A stretch of 64,000 nucleotides of DNA, from assembly GCA_963803155.1 (NCBI GenBank), contig CAWDMN010000037.1, positions 37,326 through 101,325 of the forward strand, written 5' to 3'. The notes under the pieces were generated by a model that was not told where the DNA came from, did no database searches, and worked only from the letters and a program-made list of their open reading frames with translations. Positions 26,364 to 36,252 of the stretch are shown here, in pieces (the first letter of the stretch is position 1; every line of letters starts with the position of its first letter). This stretch comes from CAWDMN01 sp963803155. GTDB taxonomy: Bacteria; Acidobacteriota; Terriglobia; Versatilivoradales; Versatilivoraceae. The translations under genes were made by a program, and so were the position numbers.

Positions 26364-29300
26364 ATGAGAACAACTGACGTGAATTCTGTTGTTGAAAGAA
26401 CCATTATTTTCATTAGGCAGATGGTTGCACAAAACCGGCTTTTCGCCAAACTTCTTCTTTTTTCCTTTTTTGTGTTCTTGTCCGCGAATGGGGAGTGTGT
26501 CAACGCCAGTGCTCCCGCCGCTTCAGAAAATCTGCTTTTCAAGCGATTGATGCCGGAAGACGGCCTTCCCGCGGCCGTAGGCCAATCCATTATCCAAGAT
26601 AGCCGAGGGTTCATGTGGTTTGGCACAAGCTATGGATTAGTCCGGTATGATGGACATGAATTCCGGATTTACCGAAATGACCCTAAAGACCCCGCCAGTT
26701 TGTGCGGCAATGAAATTTGGGACTTGGCTGAAGATTCGCACGGCGACATATGGATTGCGACAAGAAATGATGGTCTGGATTGTTGGAGCCGAAACAAGGA
26801 ACAGTTCATCCATTTCCGGCATGATCCCAATCAACCCAAGAGTTTGATTTCCAACGCAATAAAGTATATTGCCATAAATCCCGACGGAAAAATCTGGATC
26901 GGAAGTGAAGATGCGGGACTCGGTCTTTTTGATCCTCAAACTGGCTTGAGCGAAAATTTCCCACTTGCTTCACCCAATGCAGGATCCAACGCCACGAATG
27001 CTATCAACACAATATGTCTCGACACGCAAGGAAGGGTTTGGGTGGGAACCGATGGTAGTGGAGTGGCTCAATTGAACCCGTTGACTCATCATTACCAATT
27101 TTATTTTCACGACGAAAAGAATCCCAACAGTCTAGTGGACAACAAAGTGACGGCACTTGCGAAAGATTCCAAAGGAAATCTTTGGATCGGGACTAGCGCC
27201 GGGCTTTGCCGCATGGATCCTCAACGCCGAACTTTTGAACGTTATCTCTATTCTTCCCGTCGGCCCGGCAGCCCCCAGCCCAGGGCGTATGCTTTAATGG
27301 TAGACAAGGAGGGGAACATTTGGATAGGCTCGGATGATAACGGACTGACTGTTTTAGATCCCGCCACCGCAAAATATTACACTTATCGAAATAAGAAGTT
27401 TGACCCGCTGTCTTTAATGAGCGACACGGTTCGCTCCATCTGCCAGGACCGGACCGGCGATCTCTGGGTGGGGACATATCCGTCTGGGGTGAGCCACGCC
27501 AATCGTCTCAATTCTCCATTCCACACTCACCTGGCAATGCCAAGTGACGACAATGAGGGTTCGCAAAAATTGGTGTCCTGCTTTCTCGAGGATGAAGGGG
27601 GAACATTTTGGATTGGCACGGATGGTGGCGGGTTAGCCCATATTGACCCTGCCAATTCAACCTACAAGTGGTTCCGAAAGAACCCCAATGATCCTAAGAG
27701 TCTTGGCGGCAATAATATTCTGGCCATGCTGCACGCTCCTGGCGGTCAGATCTGGGTGGGTAGTTGGGACGGCGGTTTGTATCGATTAAATCCTCATACT
27801 GGAAATATTAAACGATTTGCCTCCAATCCCGGCTCCCACAACTCGCTAGGTTCCACGAACATCTGGCGGCTGGCCCAGGACCAGCAAAAACGTCTTTGGA
27901 TCGGAACTGCCGGAGGCGGATTGGACCGGTATGATCCCGCCACTGGGCAGATGGCCTATTTTCGCCACGATCCCGCCAAACCTGACAGTTTGAGCGACGA
28001 TTATGTCTGGTCGCTGCTCATTTCTCGCAATGGAACCGTTTGGGTGGGGACTCGAAAAGGATTAAACCGCTGGAAGCCCAAGACAGAAAACTGGGAACAC
28101 ATTCCCCTGCGATTCGACCAAATACCTGCCGTCCCTAGTGCCTTGATCACCGATCTTTTGGAAGATCAACAAGGTCAAATTTGGATTGGATCCAGCAATA
28201 TCGGATTGTTTAAGTTAGATCCGCTGACGCTTCAGACTGAGCATTTTTCCACTGCCGATGGATTTCCGAGCGACCGCATAACTGGAATTTTGGAAGATCG
28301 CCAGCGGAATCTCTGGGTGTCCACTAACGAAGGACTCCTCCGTTGGGATCCCACCACCCGTCATTGTTTCACCTTTGATCACGCCGGCGGGATTCTGAGC
28401 CGTCAATTTTTCTGGGGGGCCAGGCTGGCCTTGAGCTCAGGGGAATTGCTTTTTGGCGGGCCAGATGGTTTTGTGCTCTTTGATCCTCGGGAAGTCGAAA
28501 CAAACCTGGCTAAGCCTACAATAGTGCTTACCCGCCTGGAAATATCCGGCCAGGAAATGCGGCCCGGAATGCCGGGGTCTCCGCTCACCAGGAGCATTAC
28601 CGAAAGCAGCCGATTGGAAATCCCGGCCAGTCGTTCCGACCTTACTTTTCAAATGGCGGTTTTGAATTTCAGAGCGCCAAAAAAGAACATCTGTTATTTC
28701 AAGCTGGAGGGATACGACACTAACTGGAAACAGGCCAGCCCGGATTTAAAGGCCACTTACACCAACCTCGACCCTGGGAGTTATACGCTCCGGATAAAAG
28801 CCAAAAACAACCATGGGTTTTGGAGCGAAAAAGAGACCACATTGGATTTGATCATTGTCCCGCCATTTTATCGCACCTTGTGGTTTAGGGGAAGCATGGC
28901 AGGAGTTTTGATGATTCTCCTCTTTACCGGTGGTTGGAGCATCTCTCACTACCGCCTGCGCCGCCGCATGATAGAAGCGGAACGCGAAAAACAAATTGCC
29001 TTGGAGCGGCAAAAGGCCGCTGACGCTCTTCAGAAAAGCGAAAAGCGGTTTTCTGAATTGGCTGACCTGCTTCCTCAAACCGTCTTTGAAACCGACGTCC
29101 AGGGAGTTTTAACTTACATCAACCATCAAGGATTGAAGATCTACGGCTTGACCAGCGACGATTTCCAAAAAGGGATTGAGGTTTTGTCAACTTTCGCCCC
29201 TCAAGATAGGGAACGTTCCCAACAAATCTGGAAGAAAATCGCCACACAGATGTCGAGCAGCGAAGGCGAGTATCTATCTATCCGCAAAGATGGCACCTCA

Positions 29301-30551
29301 TTTCCGATAAGCATTTACGTTTCTCCCATCCTGCAAGATGGACGATTTGCTGGCATGCGGGGCATAATCATAGATAATACCGAACGGCAGAAGCTCCATG
29401 AACAGCTCTTGCACGCGCAAAAGATGGAGGCTGTGGGACAATTGGCTGGCGGAATAGCGCACGACCTGAACAACATGCTGGCCCCCATTCTGGGCTATTG
29501 CGAATTGCTGGAGGAAGATCTCCCTCCCAACAGCCCCTTCCTCTCCAGTGTCAGTGAAATCCATCGTGCTGGTGAGCGTTCTCGCGACCTGGTGCGCCAA
29601 CTGCTAGCCTTTGCCCGCAAACAAACTCTCGAATTCAAGCGGCTGCAGTTAAACGCAGTTATTGACGACTTTGTCAAGCTGCTCCGCCGAACTTTGCGGG
29701 AAGACGTGGCCATCGAAACCCATTTGGAGCCGGATCTGCCCGGAATCAAAGGTGATGCCAGACAAATTGAGCAAATCCTCCTGAATTTAAGCATCAACGC
29801 CCAGGATGCCATGCCCTCGGGCGGAAGGTTGATTATTGAAACCTCCACCGTGGTCCTTGACGAGGAGTATACGCGCCAACGCGAGGGGATTTTGCCGGGG
29901 GCCTTTGTCCTGCTGACAGTCAGCGATACCGGCGGCGGAATAGACAAGGAAACCCTCGGCCATATATTTGAGCCTTTCTTTACAACCAAGGAAAGGGGAA
30001 AAGGGACAGGCCTTGGACTTGCCACCGTCTTTGGAATCGCAAAACAACATGGAGGACACATCTCCGTTTACAGTGAAATGGAACGAGGAACAACCGTTCG
30101 TATCTACTTCCCTGTGAGCGATGCCGCCGCGCTTGCCCTTCCTGATTCTGCGCCGGCAAACGGGGAAACCAAGGCCATTGGACATGGAACCATTTTGTTG
30201 GTAGAAGACGAAGAGCAAGTGCGCACCCTCTCTCTGAATATCCTTCAGAGAGCGGGTTATACTACTTTGCACGCATCCGACGGCAAGACCGCGCTGGAAC
30301 AATTCCGCTCTTATCCCGGCTCAGTCCATCTGCTCTTGACTGACCTCGTGCTGCCAGACACCAACGGGAAATTGCTTTATGAACAGCTTAGCCAAATTTC
30401 CCCTTTTTTGAAAGTCTTGTACATGTCAGGTTACACGGCAAATGTCATTTCTCACCATGGAGTTCTGGACGAAGAGATAAACTTTATTCAGAAGCCTTTT
30501 AGTGCCAACCTCCTGTCAACTAGAGTCAAAGAAGTGCTGGAGAAGGGTTAA
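26364..30551 (+). CDS. Hybrid histidine kinase with two-component propeller sensor
   Basis: A 1395-residue protein. After a signal segment (about 25-45) come about 14 blades of the Reg_prop type (DSRGFMWFGTSYGLVRYD and many WIGTxxGGL repeats, about 60-720), a Y_Y_Y domain (about 755-830, ending KNNHGFWSEKET), a transmembrane helix (about 845-865), a coiled linker, a PAS domain (about 895-1010), HisKA with H1033 in GGIAHDLNNML, a HATPase (DTGGGID, GTGLGLATV) and a C-terminal receiver with D1327 in LLLTDLVLPD. There is no DNA-binding domain, so output must go to another protein. The Bacteroides-type relatives sense oligosaccharides in the periplasm, so control of the adjacent glycan genes is likely. 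ATG 26364 follows GGGAGGATTCCT; the frame extends upstream without a start signal. Confidence 0.92.
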   Translation: MRTTDVNSVVERTIIFIRQMVAQNRLFAKLLLFSFFVFLSANGECVNASAPAASENLLFKRLMPEDGLPAAVGQSIIQDSRGFMWFGTSYGLVRYDGHEFRIYRNDPKDPASLCGNEIWDLAEDSHGDIWIATRNDGLDCWSRNKEQFIHFRHDPNQPKSLISNAIKYIAINPDGKIWIGSEDAGLGLFDPQTGLSENFPLASPNAGSNATNAINTICLDTQGRVWVGTDGSGVAQLNPLTHHYQFYFHDEKNPNSLVDNKVTALAKDSKGNLWIGTSAGLCRMDPQRRTFERYLYSSRRPGSPQPRAYALMVDKEGNIWIGSDDNGLTVLDPATAKYYTYRNKKFDPLSLMSDTVRSICQDRTGDLWVGTYPSGVSHANRLNSPFHTHLAMPSDDNEGSQKLVSCFLEDEGGTFWIGTDGGGLAHIDPANSTYKWFRKNPNDPKSLGGNNILAMLHAPGGQIWVGSWDGGLYRLNPHTGNIKRFASNPGSHNSLGSTNIWRLAQDQQKRLWIGTAGGGLDRYDPATGQMAYFRHDPAKPDSLSDDYVWSLLISRNGTVWVGTRKGLNRWKPKTENWEHIPLRFDQIPAVPSALITDLLEDQQGQIWIGSSNIGLFKLDPLTLQTEHFSTADGFPSDRITGILEDRQRNLWVSTNEGLLRWDPTTRHCFTFDHAGGILSRQFFWGARLALSSGELLFGGPDGFVLFDPREVETNLAKPTIVLTRLEISGQEMRPGMPGSPLTRSITESSRLEIPASRSDLTFQMAVLNFRAPKKNICYFKLEGYDTNWKQASPDLKATYTNLDPGSYTLRIKAKNNHGFWSEKETTLDLIIVPPFYRTLWFRGSMAGVLMILLFTGGWSISHYRLRRRMIEAEREKQIALERQKAADALQKSEKRFSELADLLPQTVFETDVQGVLTYINHQGLKIYGLTSDDFQKGIEVLSTFAPQDRERSQQIWKKIATQMSSSEGEYLSIRKDGTSFPISIYVSPILQDGRFAGMRGIIIDNTERQKLHEQLLHAQKMEAVGQLAGGIAHDLNNMLAPILGYCELLEEDLPPNSPFLSSVSEIHRAGERSRDLVRQLLAFARKQTLEFKRLQLNAVIDDFVKLLRRTLREDVAIETHLEPDLPGIKGDARQIEQILLNLSINAQDAMPSGGRLIIETSTVVLDEEYTRQREGILPGAFVLLTVSDTGGGIDKETLGHIFEPFFTTKERGKGTGLGLATVFGIAKQHGGHISVYSEMERGTTVRIYFPVSDAAALALPDSAPANGETKAIGHGTILLVEDEEQVRTLSLNILQRAGYTTLHASDGKTALEQFRSYPGSVHLLLTDLVLPDTNGKLLYEQLSQISPFLKVLYMSGYTANVISHHGVLDEEINFIQKPFSANLLSTRVKEVLEKG

Positions 30552-30649
30552 GCCGGCATTCTTTTTTGATCCCCGCGCGCCCGGGCAAAATGTACTTTTC
30601 CGCATCAAGAGATGGCCAAGCCCCTGGAACATCGTTCGTGAAATTTTTT

Positions 30650-30701
30650 CAGCCCGAGCAAATCCGTCCGCCTTGGCGGAACGGCGGATTTGCTCGGGCT
30701 G
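30650..30701. repeat. Perfect 17-bp stem hairpin with inner cruciform
   Basis: CAGCCCGAGCAAATCCG at 30650-30666 is exactly inverted at 30685-30701, with TCCGCCTTGGCGGA as an inner stem-loop. It lies 100 bases after the kinase stop codon. With no T-run it is probably repeat DNA or an mRNA end-protecting structure. Confidence 0.8.
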
Positions 30702-30766
30702 AAGATTGTGTGGGCAGCCTGAAAGCCCAGCACACGGCGGGACGCCAGCTTTTTCACCTTGTCAGG

Positions 30767-30922
30767 GGTGTCAAATAATTGTGGGTAAAACCCAGCTTAG
30801 ACAAGGAAGGGAAAGACGCGGCCGTCAGGCCGCGTCTGGGGTGGTCTGAGGTTTTTTGACTGGCGAGAATCGCGGCATTCGCACCACACCGGCCTCGACT
30901 TCGTCTCGGCTACCCCTCCTCG
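30767..30922. repeat. Repeat block related to 4611-4970
   Basis: Opens with the TIR sequence seen at 4611 (GTGTCAAATAATTGTGGGTA, then AAACCCAG), followed by a 10-bp perfect hairpin (AGACGCGGCC at 30814, inverted at 30828), and ends with the 42-bp repeat shared with 4929-4970 in the opposite orientation. It overlaps the last codons of the next minus-strand gene. Confidence 0.65.
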
Positions 30923-32004
30923 TGCGGGGGATCTTGAACCGGTAATTTATTTGCGAGATCCAAGACATCCTCATTCTGAGGGGCAAGCCGCAAAACTTGG
31001 AATCCCGGCTGCGACTGGGCAGCTTCCACGAAGGCCAAGATGTTCTCGATGGGAACATCTCCTTCCACATCGTGCGCCGGCGAGAAGATATAGCCGCCAT
31101 TGGCCCCCATCTCCAACAACCGGCGAGTTTCAGTGACCACATCATTCACGGTTCCGAAGGGAAGGGTCTTTTGTGTCGAAAGGCCTCCAAAAAAGGAAAG
31201 TCGGCCATGGTATGACGCTTTCAACGCATGAATATCCATGACCTCCGGCTGGAATGGATTGAAACAATTCACTCCGATTTCGACGAGATCGTCGAATAAC
31301 TCATCCACATCGCCGCAGGAATGGATAAATACGGCTTTTCCCGCATCCCGTACCGATGCATACATCCGCTTCAAGACCGGCTTGAAAAATTCCCTCCACA
31401 ATCGGGGGCCCATCTGCAGTCCGTGCTGTTGGCCCCAGTCATCGCCGAATTCAACGGCATCAATGTCGTATTTCAAAGCCTCCTTGACGTGCTCGATGTT
31501 ATAATCGGCGATCTGGTCGAGAAAATCGTGAACGAATTTCGGATGTTCATAAAAATCCATCAACAGATTTTCGGTTCCCCTGAGTGTCCAAGCCCGTTCG
31601 TATAAAGAAAAACCGATGACAAACAGACGATAGCAATCGCCGTGCCGCGCCATGCGTTCAGGAATATCTTCAAAATAGCGGGGGTCTCGGGGATTGGGGA
31701 AATCATAACCTTTCAAGGTGGGCTCGGCCAGCACTGTTCCCCTTACCACTCCAATGTCTTCGTCCACGCTTCGATCCCAGACTACGCCAAAAACATCTCG
31801 AAAATGGTGGTCGTCCAATTGGTCAAAAAAACCAAAATCGTTCCCCAACTTTAAAAGATGATTGCCGAGGAAATCGTCGAGGTCCTGATTACCCGCATGT
31901 GCAATAACTTTCTCCCGTGCCTCTTGGGTCAATCCAATATGCCAGGGAACGTAAGGTGGCCGTTGGCCACTCAGTGCCATTTTTACAACTTCCCGTTTAT
32001 TCAC
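30910..32004 (-). CDS. Uroporphyrinogen decarboxylase-family protein
   Basis: A 364-residue protein of the URO-D/methyltransferase (MtbA-like) TIM-barrel superfamily. Matching features are MNKREVVKMALSGQRPPYVP at the start, GDDWGQQHGLQMGPRLWREF (about 198-217), FIHSCGDVDELFDDLVEIG (about 236-254) and GGYIFSPAHDVEGDVP near 322. True HemE N-terminal arginine motifs are absent, so it is more like the cobalamin-linked methyltransferase or sugar-locus members of the family than heme synthesis. The HSCGD cysteine may bind zinc. GTG at 32004 follows AAGGAGAATTAA. The last codons lie in a dispersed repeat, so the C-terminus may have been altered by its insertion. Confidence 0.82.
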   Translation of the reverse strand: MNKREVVKMALSGQRPPYVPWHIGLTQEAREKVIAHAGNQDLDDFLGNHLLKLGNDFGFFDQLDDHHFRDVFGVVWDRSVDEDIGVVRGTVLAEPTLKGYDFPNPRDPRYFEDIPERMARHGDCYRLFVIGFSLYERAWTLRGTENLLMDFYEHPKFVHDFLDQIADYNIEHVKEALKYDIDAVEFGDDWGQQHGLQMGPRLWREFFKPVLKRMYASVRDAGKAVFIHSCGDVDELFDDLVEIGVNCFNPFQPEVMDIHALKASYHGRLSFFGGLSTQKTLPFGTVNDVVTETRRLLEMGANGGYIFSPAHDVEGDVPIENILAFVEAAQSQPGFQVLRLAPQNEDVLDLANKLPVQDPPHEEG

Positions 32005-32113
32005 TTAATTCTCCTTATAAGGAATGGACTCTTGGAGCTACTCGGTCTGCGATTGGCCTGCCTAGCGCTTTTTGCCTGGGGGAATAGTAAAATTTTGCGG
32101 GTGGGCTGAATGG

Positions 32114-32210
32114 TCCAGCGCGAAGCGATAGCGAGCGTTCGGCGAAGTTCGGCCAAAACCACGCAGCATTAGTAAAGCTATGCCGATCGCTCGTTGGCAC
32201 TTCGCGCTGG
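32114..32210. repeat. 97-bp element with inverted ends near CCAGCGCGAAG
   Basis: CCAGCGCGAAGCGATAGCGA at the left is inverted at the right as ATCGCTCGTTGGCACTTCGC then GCTGG. These ends are the same as in the repeats at 13924, 17766, 57904 and 63701, and this copy shows most clearly that the family is an inverted-repeat-ended unit of about 100 bp. Rest of the 320-base gap: nothing seen. Confidence 0.65.
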
Positions 32211-32326
32211 GGGCATGGCAAAACCGGGCAGCCGGGCTGAACCCTCCTCCAGCACCAATTGATAGCAAGTGTTCATCGAAGCAGGGAAGGCGCCTACCTC
32301 GCAAATTACGGCTGGCCTGGCTAATT

Positions 32327-34648
32327 TCAGGGGAACACCAGCTCATAAAGCATTTGAGCGCCTTGTTTGGGAAAAGCGCCAACATCAGCTACAAATTCCA
32401 GGAATCGGCCATCCGTCTTGGTTTGAAGCCGGGTCACTCTCCGTCCGCTTGTCGATAAAGACCAGGCTTCATATTTCGCCGGATCCGGGAGCTGCATTCT
32501 GATGCGGGCCTGGCCATTGCGCACCAGGTGGGGAAGCCCGCCCCACTTCAACAGAGTCTTCCGTTCAGTCTCGGCATACTGGATGCCGTCGTTTTGCAAG
32601 TCGGTCAAGTGAGTGATCAAGAGGTGTCGGCTTTGAGGGATCGGCTGGCCATCCAGGGAACTAACCCATACCGTGGCATTTGTGCCAATGATGGAGATGG
32701 AAACCTTTTCGGCTTTATCGTGAATCATCTGCCCCGCCGGGGCATAGCCGCCGCACGTCCGCTCGGTGTCCAAGATTAGTTGATCCCGCGGGCCGTCAAT
32801 CGTGATTTCCCCAGTCTCACTTCTGAAAAATGGCTGGTCGGGATTGGTGGGATTAGAGGCAGAGAGAATATTTTTCTCCCTCAAGGCGGAAAGCAATGCC
32901 GCGTTGCTCACTTGATAAGGATCACCCCCTTGATTGCTGCCGGTTCCCGGGGTGGCCCAATCCAAAGGCAGGTGAAGTTCCGAAGATGAACTCACGGACG
33001 AATCCGGCAACACTTCGGTTCCCAGCTTGGTCAGCCAGCCGATCCAGTGCCAGCGCGGCGCCAGTTGAGGGACCACTGCCGGAGGGTTTTCCAGATCCGC
33101 TGCCGTCATCGTGAGAGCGACGCGGTGAGGGGCCATCCGCATGTCGCCTCGTACAAAAAGACAGAGCGAGGCCCGCTCCGAGGCCTGGCTGAGTGGATCG
33201 GAAGCCATGTCGAAATAATTGATGGGGGCTGGGGCGAAAAGGTTTTTCTGGCTGTGGCTGTATGCAAAACGCCAGATGCCGGCCCAGCCCTGCAGTGCCC
33301 CCATGGCGCCGGTCAAAATTCCTCCCACGCCACGGAAGCGGCCGGGGCCGGAATAATTATATTCGGTAATCGTAAAAGGCTTGTTGAAGACTCGCGTGAA
33401 ACAGCGGTCTCTCCCGCCTGGAGCTCCCTCCACGATGGGGCTGGTGTTGGGGCAGCGGCTGGGAAGCCGCCAATCCCTTTCAATGAACTCCGGGTGATCC
33501 ACATAAAAATGATCATCCACATAATCGTATAGGGTGCGCGTGAGTTGGTTAGTGGTGTGATTAGTCCAACTGTTCGTGTTGGTGATCAGGACGCTCGTTT
33601 TGATTTCTTCTCTCAAAAATTGCGTCATCCGGCGGGTCAGCTCCCGATCGGTTTCAGACAAGAACAGCACACAATCCCGTTCCCGCGGCCCCGTGCCAAA
33701 GAGATTTTGCGGGAATTCAACGGAGTCGCGGTTCGGATCTTCCGCTTCGGCGAGCTTCCCATTCCAGGCCTTCTGAAGAGAGTTCTTCAAAGGATAACGC
33801 CGGCTCAACCACTGGTTCCAAGCCTTTTGCCATTCAGAGATGGTGCGCAGGTCAGAGAAGAAGTTTCCGAAATTGCCCTCGTTGATAAGGGATACCAGCG
33901 CCAAGGCGGGATCGTCGGCATATCGCAGGTGGGTGTAAGGATTGACGTGATTGAGCAGAGCCCGGCTGAATTGTTTCCAGTTTTCCCAGGCGCCGGGATG
34001 AACCGGGACGAGAATTTTGAAGTGATCCATTCCGACGGGTCCAGTTCCCTCCAATCCGATTTCCTTCTTCTGTACGGGGCGCGAGACATAAAGATCCGTG
34101 GTAATGTAAATCCCGCGTTTGGCCAAAGCGGCTACCAGATAATCCATTTGATCGATTCTTTGAGGATTTAATTCCGTCGTCACCTTTTGGCCCGAGACTA
34201 GATCGCGTTCGTAATGATGCAGGCGAACAGAGTTGTAGCCCAAACGGGCCAAACGGTCCGCCAATCGCTCGGATTCGGCGTGAGGTAGGTACTGGGCATC
34301 CATGCACAAATTGATGCCATAAAAACGGCGCGGCGTTTGGGGATCTTTCTCGAAAGCAAATTGGCCGTCGGGCCGGGCAATGACCCGCCCCCAATTGCCC
34401 GCGGGCCCCCATTGAAATCCCATCCGGGAAAAGTCCAGGGCAGAACCCGCTTCAATATCTAATTCTAGATTGAGCGGCACCCAGTCGTTGTCCGCGTGGA
34501 TGACTACGGGCGACGGCGTTTTGGCGGACTCTTGCGCAGCCGCCTGTCCGCAAAGCCAGGAGGATCCCGGCCCCAGGAAGATTTGTCCCAGCAAAAATAA
34601 AAGCCAAATCGACTCAAAGCTCTTTCGGGTTCTTGAAGAGGGAGGCAT
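32327..34648 (-). CDS. Secreted clan GH-A-type glycoside hydrolase
   Basis: A 773-residue protein starting behind AAAGGAATATCC. A signal peptide (about 13-38) leads into a beta-sandwich-like region and then a TIM barrel (about 105-450) opening with FYGINLCMDAQYLP and LGYNSVRLHHYERD. SLINEGNFG gives acid/base E257, directly preceded by N as in clan A enzymes, and FTITEYNYSGPGR gives nucleophile E429. The C-terminal 250 residues look like two beta domains. It is a retaining glycosidase of GH5/GH2-like design. It is divergent from rhaA (starts 155 bp apart), which makes a rhamnose-containing polymer a reasonable substrate guess, but specificity cannot be read from sequence. Confidence 0.82.
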   Translation of the reverse strand: MPPSSRTRKSFESIWLLFLLGQIFLGPGSSWLCGQAAAQESAKTPSPVVIHADNDWVPLNLELDIEAGSALDFSRMGFQWGPAGNWGRVIARPDGQFAFEKDPQTPRRFYGINLCMDAQYLPHAESERLADRLARLGYNSVRLHHYERDLVSGQKVTTELNPQRIDQMDYLVAALAKRGIYITTDLYVSRPVQKKEIGLEGTGPVGMDHFKILVPVHPGAWENWKQFSRALLNHVNPYTHLRYADDPALALVSLINEGNFGNFFSDLRTISEWQKAWNQWLSRRYPLKNSLQKAWNGKLAEAEDPNRDSVEFPQNLFGTGPRERDCVLFLSETDRELTRRMTQFLREEIKTSVLITNTNSWTNHTTNQLTRTLYDYVDDHFYVDHPEFIERDWRLPSRCPNTSPIVEGAPGGRDRCFTRVFNKPFTITEYNYSGPGRFRGVGGILTGAMGALQGWAGIWRFAYSHSQKNLFAPAPINYFDMASDPLSQASERASLCLFVRGDMRMAPHRVALTMTAADLENPPAVVPQLAPRWHWIGWLTKLGTEVLPDSSVSSSSELHLPLDWATPGTGSNQGGDPYQVSNAALLSALREKNILSASNPTNPDQPFFRSETGEITIDGPRDQLILDTERTCGGYAPAGQMIHDKAEKVSISIIGTNATVWVSSLDGQPIPQSRHLLITHLTDLQNDGIQYAETERKTLLKWGGLPHLVRNGQARIRMQLPDPAKYEAWSLSTSGRRVTRLQTKTDGRFLEFVADVGAFPKQGAQMLYELVFP

Positions 34649-34803
34649 CTGGATATTCCTTTCTATAAAACGATAGCAAGATTTTATCCGATTCCCGAAA
34701 AGGATCAAGTGCGGATTGCAGTGTGATTTGTCTTGGCTTTAGCGGAGGAATTTTTTAAAGTACCATTATTTGCGGCAAAAATTCTTGTAGGGAGATTGCA
34801 ACC

Positions 34804-36072
34804 ATGGCGAACTGGCAGGCAAATATTGAGAAAAGTTTTGCGTTAGCCCAAGAACGGTATGCAGCTCTTGGAGTCGATGCAAACCGGGCCATCGAAAAAT
34901 TGGCGGGAGTATCCATTTCACTGCATTGTTGGCAAGGAGACGATGTTGGCGGTTTCGAGAACATGGGGCTCGATATCGGCGGCGGTTTGGCCGTTACGGG
35001 CAATTATCCCGGCAAATCCCGCACCCCCCAGGAGCTGCGGGCCGATTTTGAAAAAGCCACTTCTTTGATCCCCGGGAAGCACCGCTTCAATTTGCATGCG
35101 AGCTATGCGGAGACCGGTGGAAAGAAGGTGGACAGGGATGAAGTCGGGCCTGAGCAATTCCAGAATTGGATTGCCTGGGCGAAGGATAAAGGATTCGGCT
35201 TGGATTTCAATCAAACTTACTTTGCCCATCCCAAGGCTGCCGATGGTATGACGCTGGCCCATCCCGATAAAGCCATCCGGCGATTTTGGATCGAACATGG
35301 CATCCGTTGCCGTGAAATCGGCGCCGCTTTCGGCAAGGCTCTTGGGAAGACTTGCCTCACGAACCTATGGATTCCAGATGGAATGAAGGACACACCCGCC
35401 GATCGGAAAGCTCCGCGACAAAGATTGATCGAGGCACTGGATGCCATCTATGCCAAGGAAATCGATCCCAAACTCAATGTGGATTCCGTCGAAGGCAAGC
35501 TCTTCGGAATTGGATCCGAATCCTACGTGGTGGGTTCCCATGAGTTTTATACTGGGTACGCCATTTCACGGAAGAAGATTTTGACCGTCGATACGGGGCA
35601 CTATCATCCGACCGAATCGCCCGCCGACAAGCTTTCCGCACTTTTCATGTACTTGCCGGAAATAGCCCTCCACGTGAGCCGGGGGATCCGTTGGGACAGC
35701 GATCACGTAGTCACGCTCTCTGATGAATTGGAGGCTTTGGCGCAGGAACTGGTTTGGGGTGACTTCTTGGGACGTACGCGGATCGGGCTGGATTTCTTCG
35801 ATGCCAGCATCAACCGGATCGCCGCTTGGGTCATTGGAACCCGGTGCATGATCAAAGCCTTGTTGCTTGCCATGGTTGCCCCCGCGGAAAAGCTCCGTCA
35901 GGCCGAGTCGGAGGGAGACTTCACCAGCCGTTTGGCATTGCAGGAGGAGCTGAAGACCTTGCCATTCGGCGCTGTATGGGATTTCTATTGCGTGAAATCA
36001 GGTGTCCCTGCTGGAGAAACGTGGCTTGCTGAGGTTAAACGGTACGAACAGGATGTTCTGCTCAAGCGGTAG
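34804..36072 (+). CDS. rhaA: L-rhamnose isomerase
   Basis: A 422-residue cytosolic enzyme converting L-rhamnose to L-rhamnulose, close to the 419 residues of the E. coli enzyme. Recognisable regions: ISLHCWQGDDVGGFE (about 38-52), FNLHASYAE, LDFNQTYFAHPKAADGMTLA, LTNLWIPDGMKD, GSHEFYTGY, VDTGHYHPTE and the metal-site region WDSDHV near 300. The Mn/Zn-binding Glu, Asp and His residues of the family lie in these motifs. It is followed 180 bases later by rhaT. No rhaB kinase or rhaD aldolase is in the window, so the later steps must be encoded elsewhere. Confidence 0.97.
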   Translation: MANWQANIEKSFALAQERYAALGVDANRAIEKLAGVSISLHCWQGDDVGGFENMGLDIGGGLAVTGNYPGKSRTPQELRADFEKATSLIPGKHRFNLHASYAETGGKKVDRDEVGPEQFQNWIAWAKDKGFGLDFNQTYFAHPKAADGMTLAHPDKAIRRFWIEHGIRCREIGAAFGKALGKTCLTNLWIPDGMKDTPADRKAPRQRLIEALDAIYAKEIDPKLNVDSVEGKLFGIGSESYVVGSHEFYTGYAISRKKILTVDTGHYHPTESPADKLSALFMYLPEIALHVSRGIRWDSDHVVTLSDELEALAQELVWGDFLGRTRIGLDFFDASINRIAAWVIGTRCMIKALLLAMVAPAEKLRQAESEGDFTSRLALQEELKTLPFGAVWDFYCVKSGVPAGETWLAEVKRYEQDVLLKR

Positions 36073-36252
36073 TCGTTGATTGAAATAATTGTCCATGAGA
36101 AAAGAGGGAGGATCCCCGCAGCCGCCGGTGTCTTTCCAAGGCTTAGCAAGTGGTTTGCCTTGTTTAAGGTTTGATGCCACCCAAGGATAAGGTTGCTTTG
36201 ATCCTCCAGCCCTCCGATTTTTTCTAAAAAAATATCCTATTCGAGGTCATCT

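Noticed and set aside
30910..32004. hemE, heme biosynthesis
   Set aside because: The conserved N-terminal substrate-binding motif of HemE is missing and no heme gene is adjacent.
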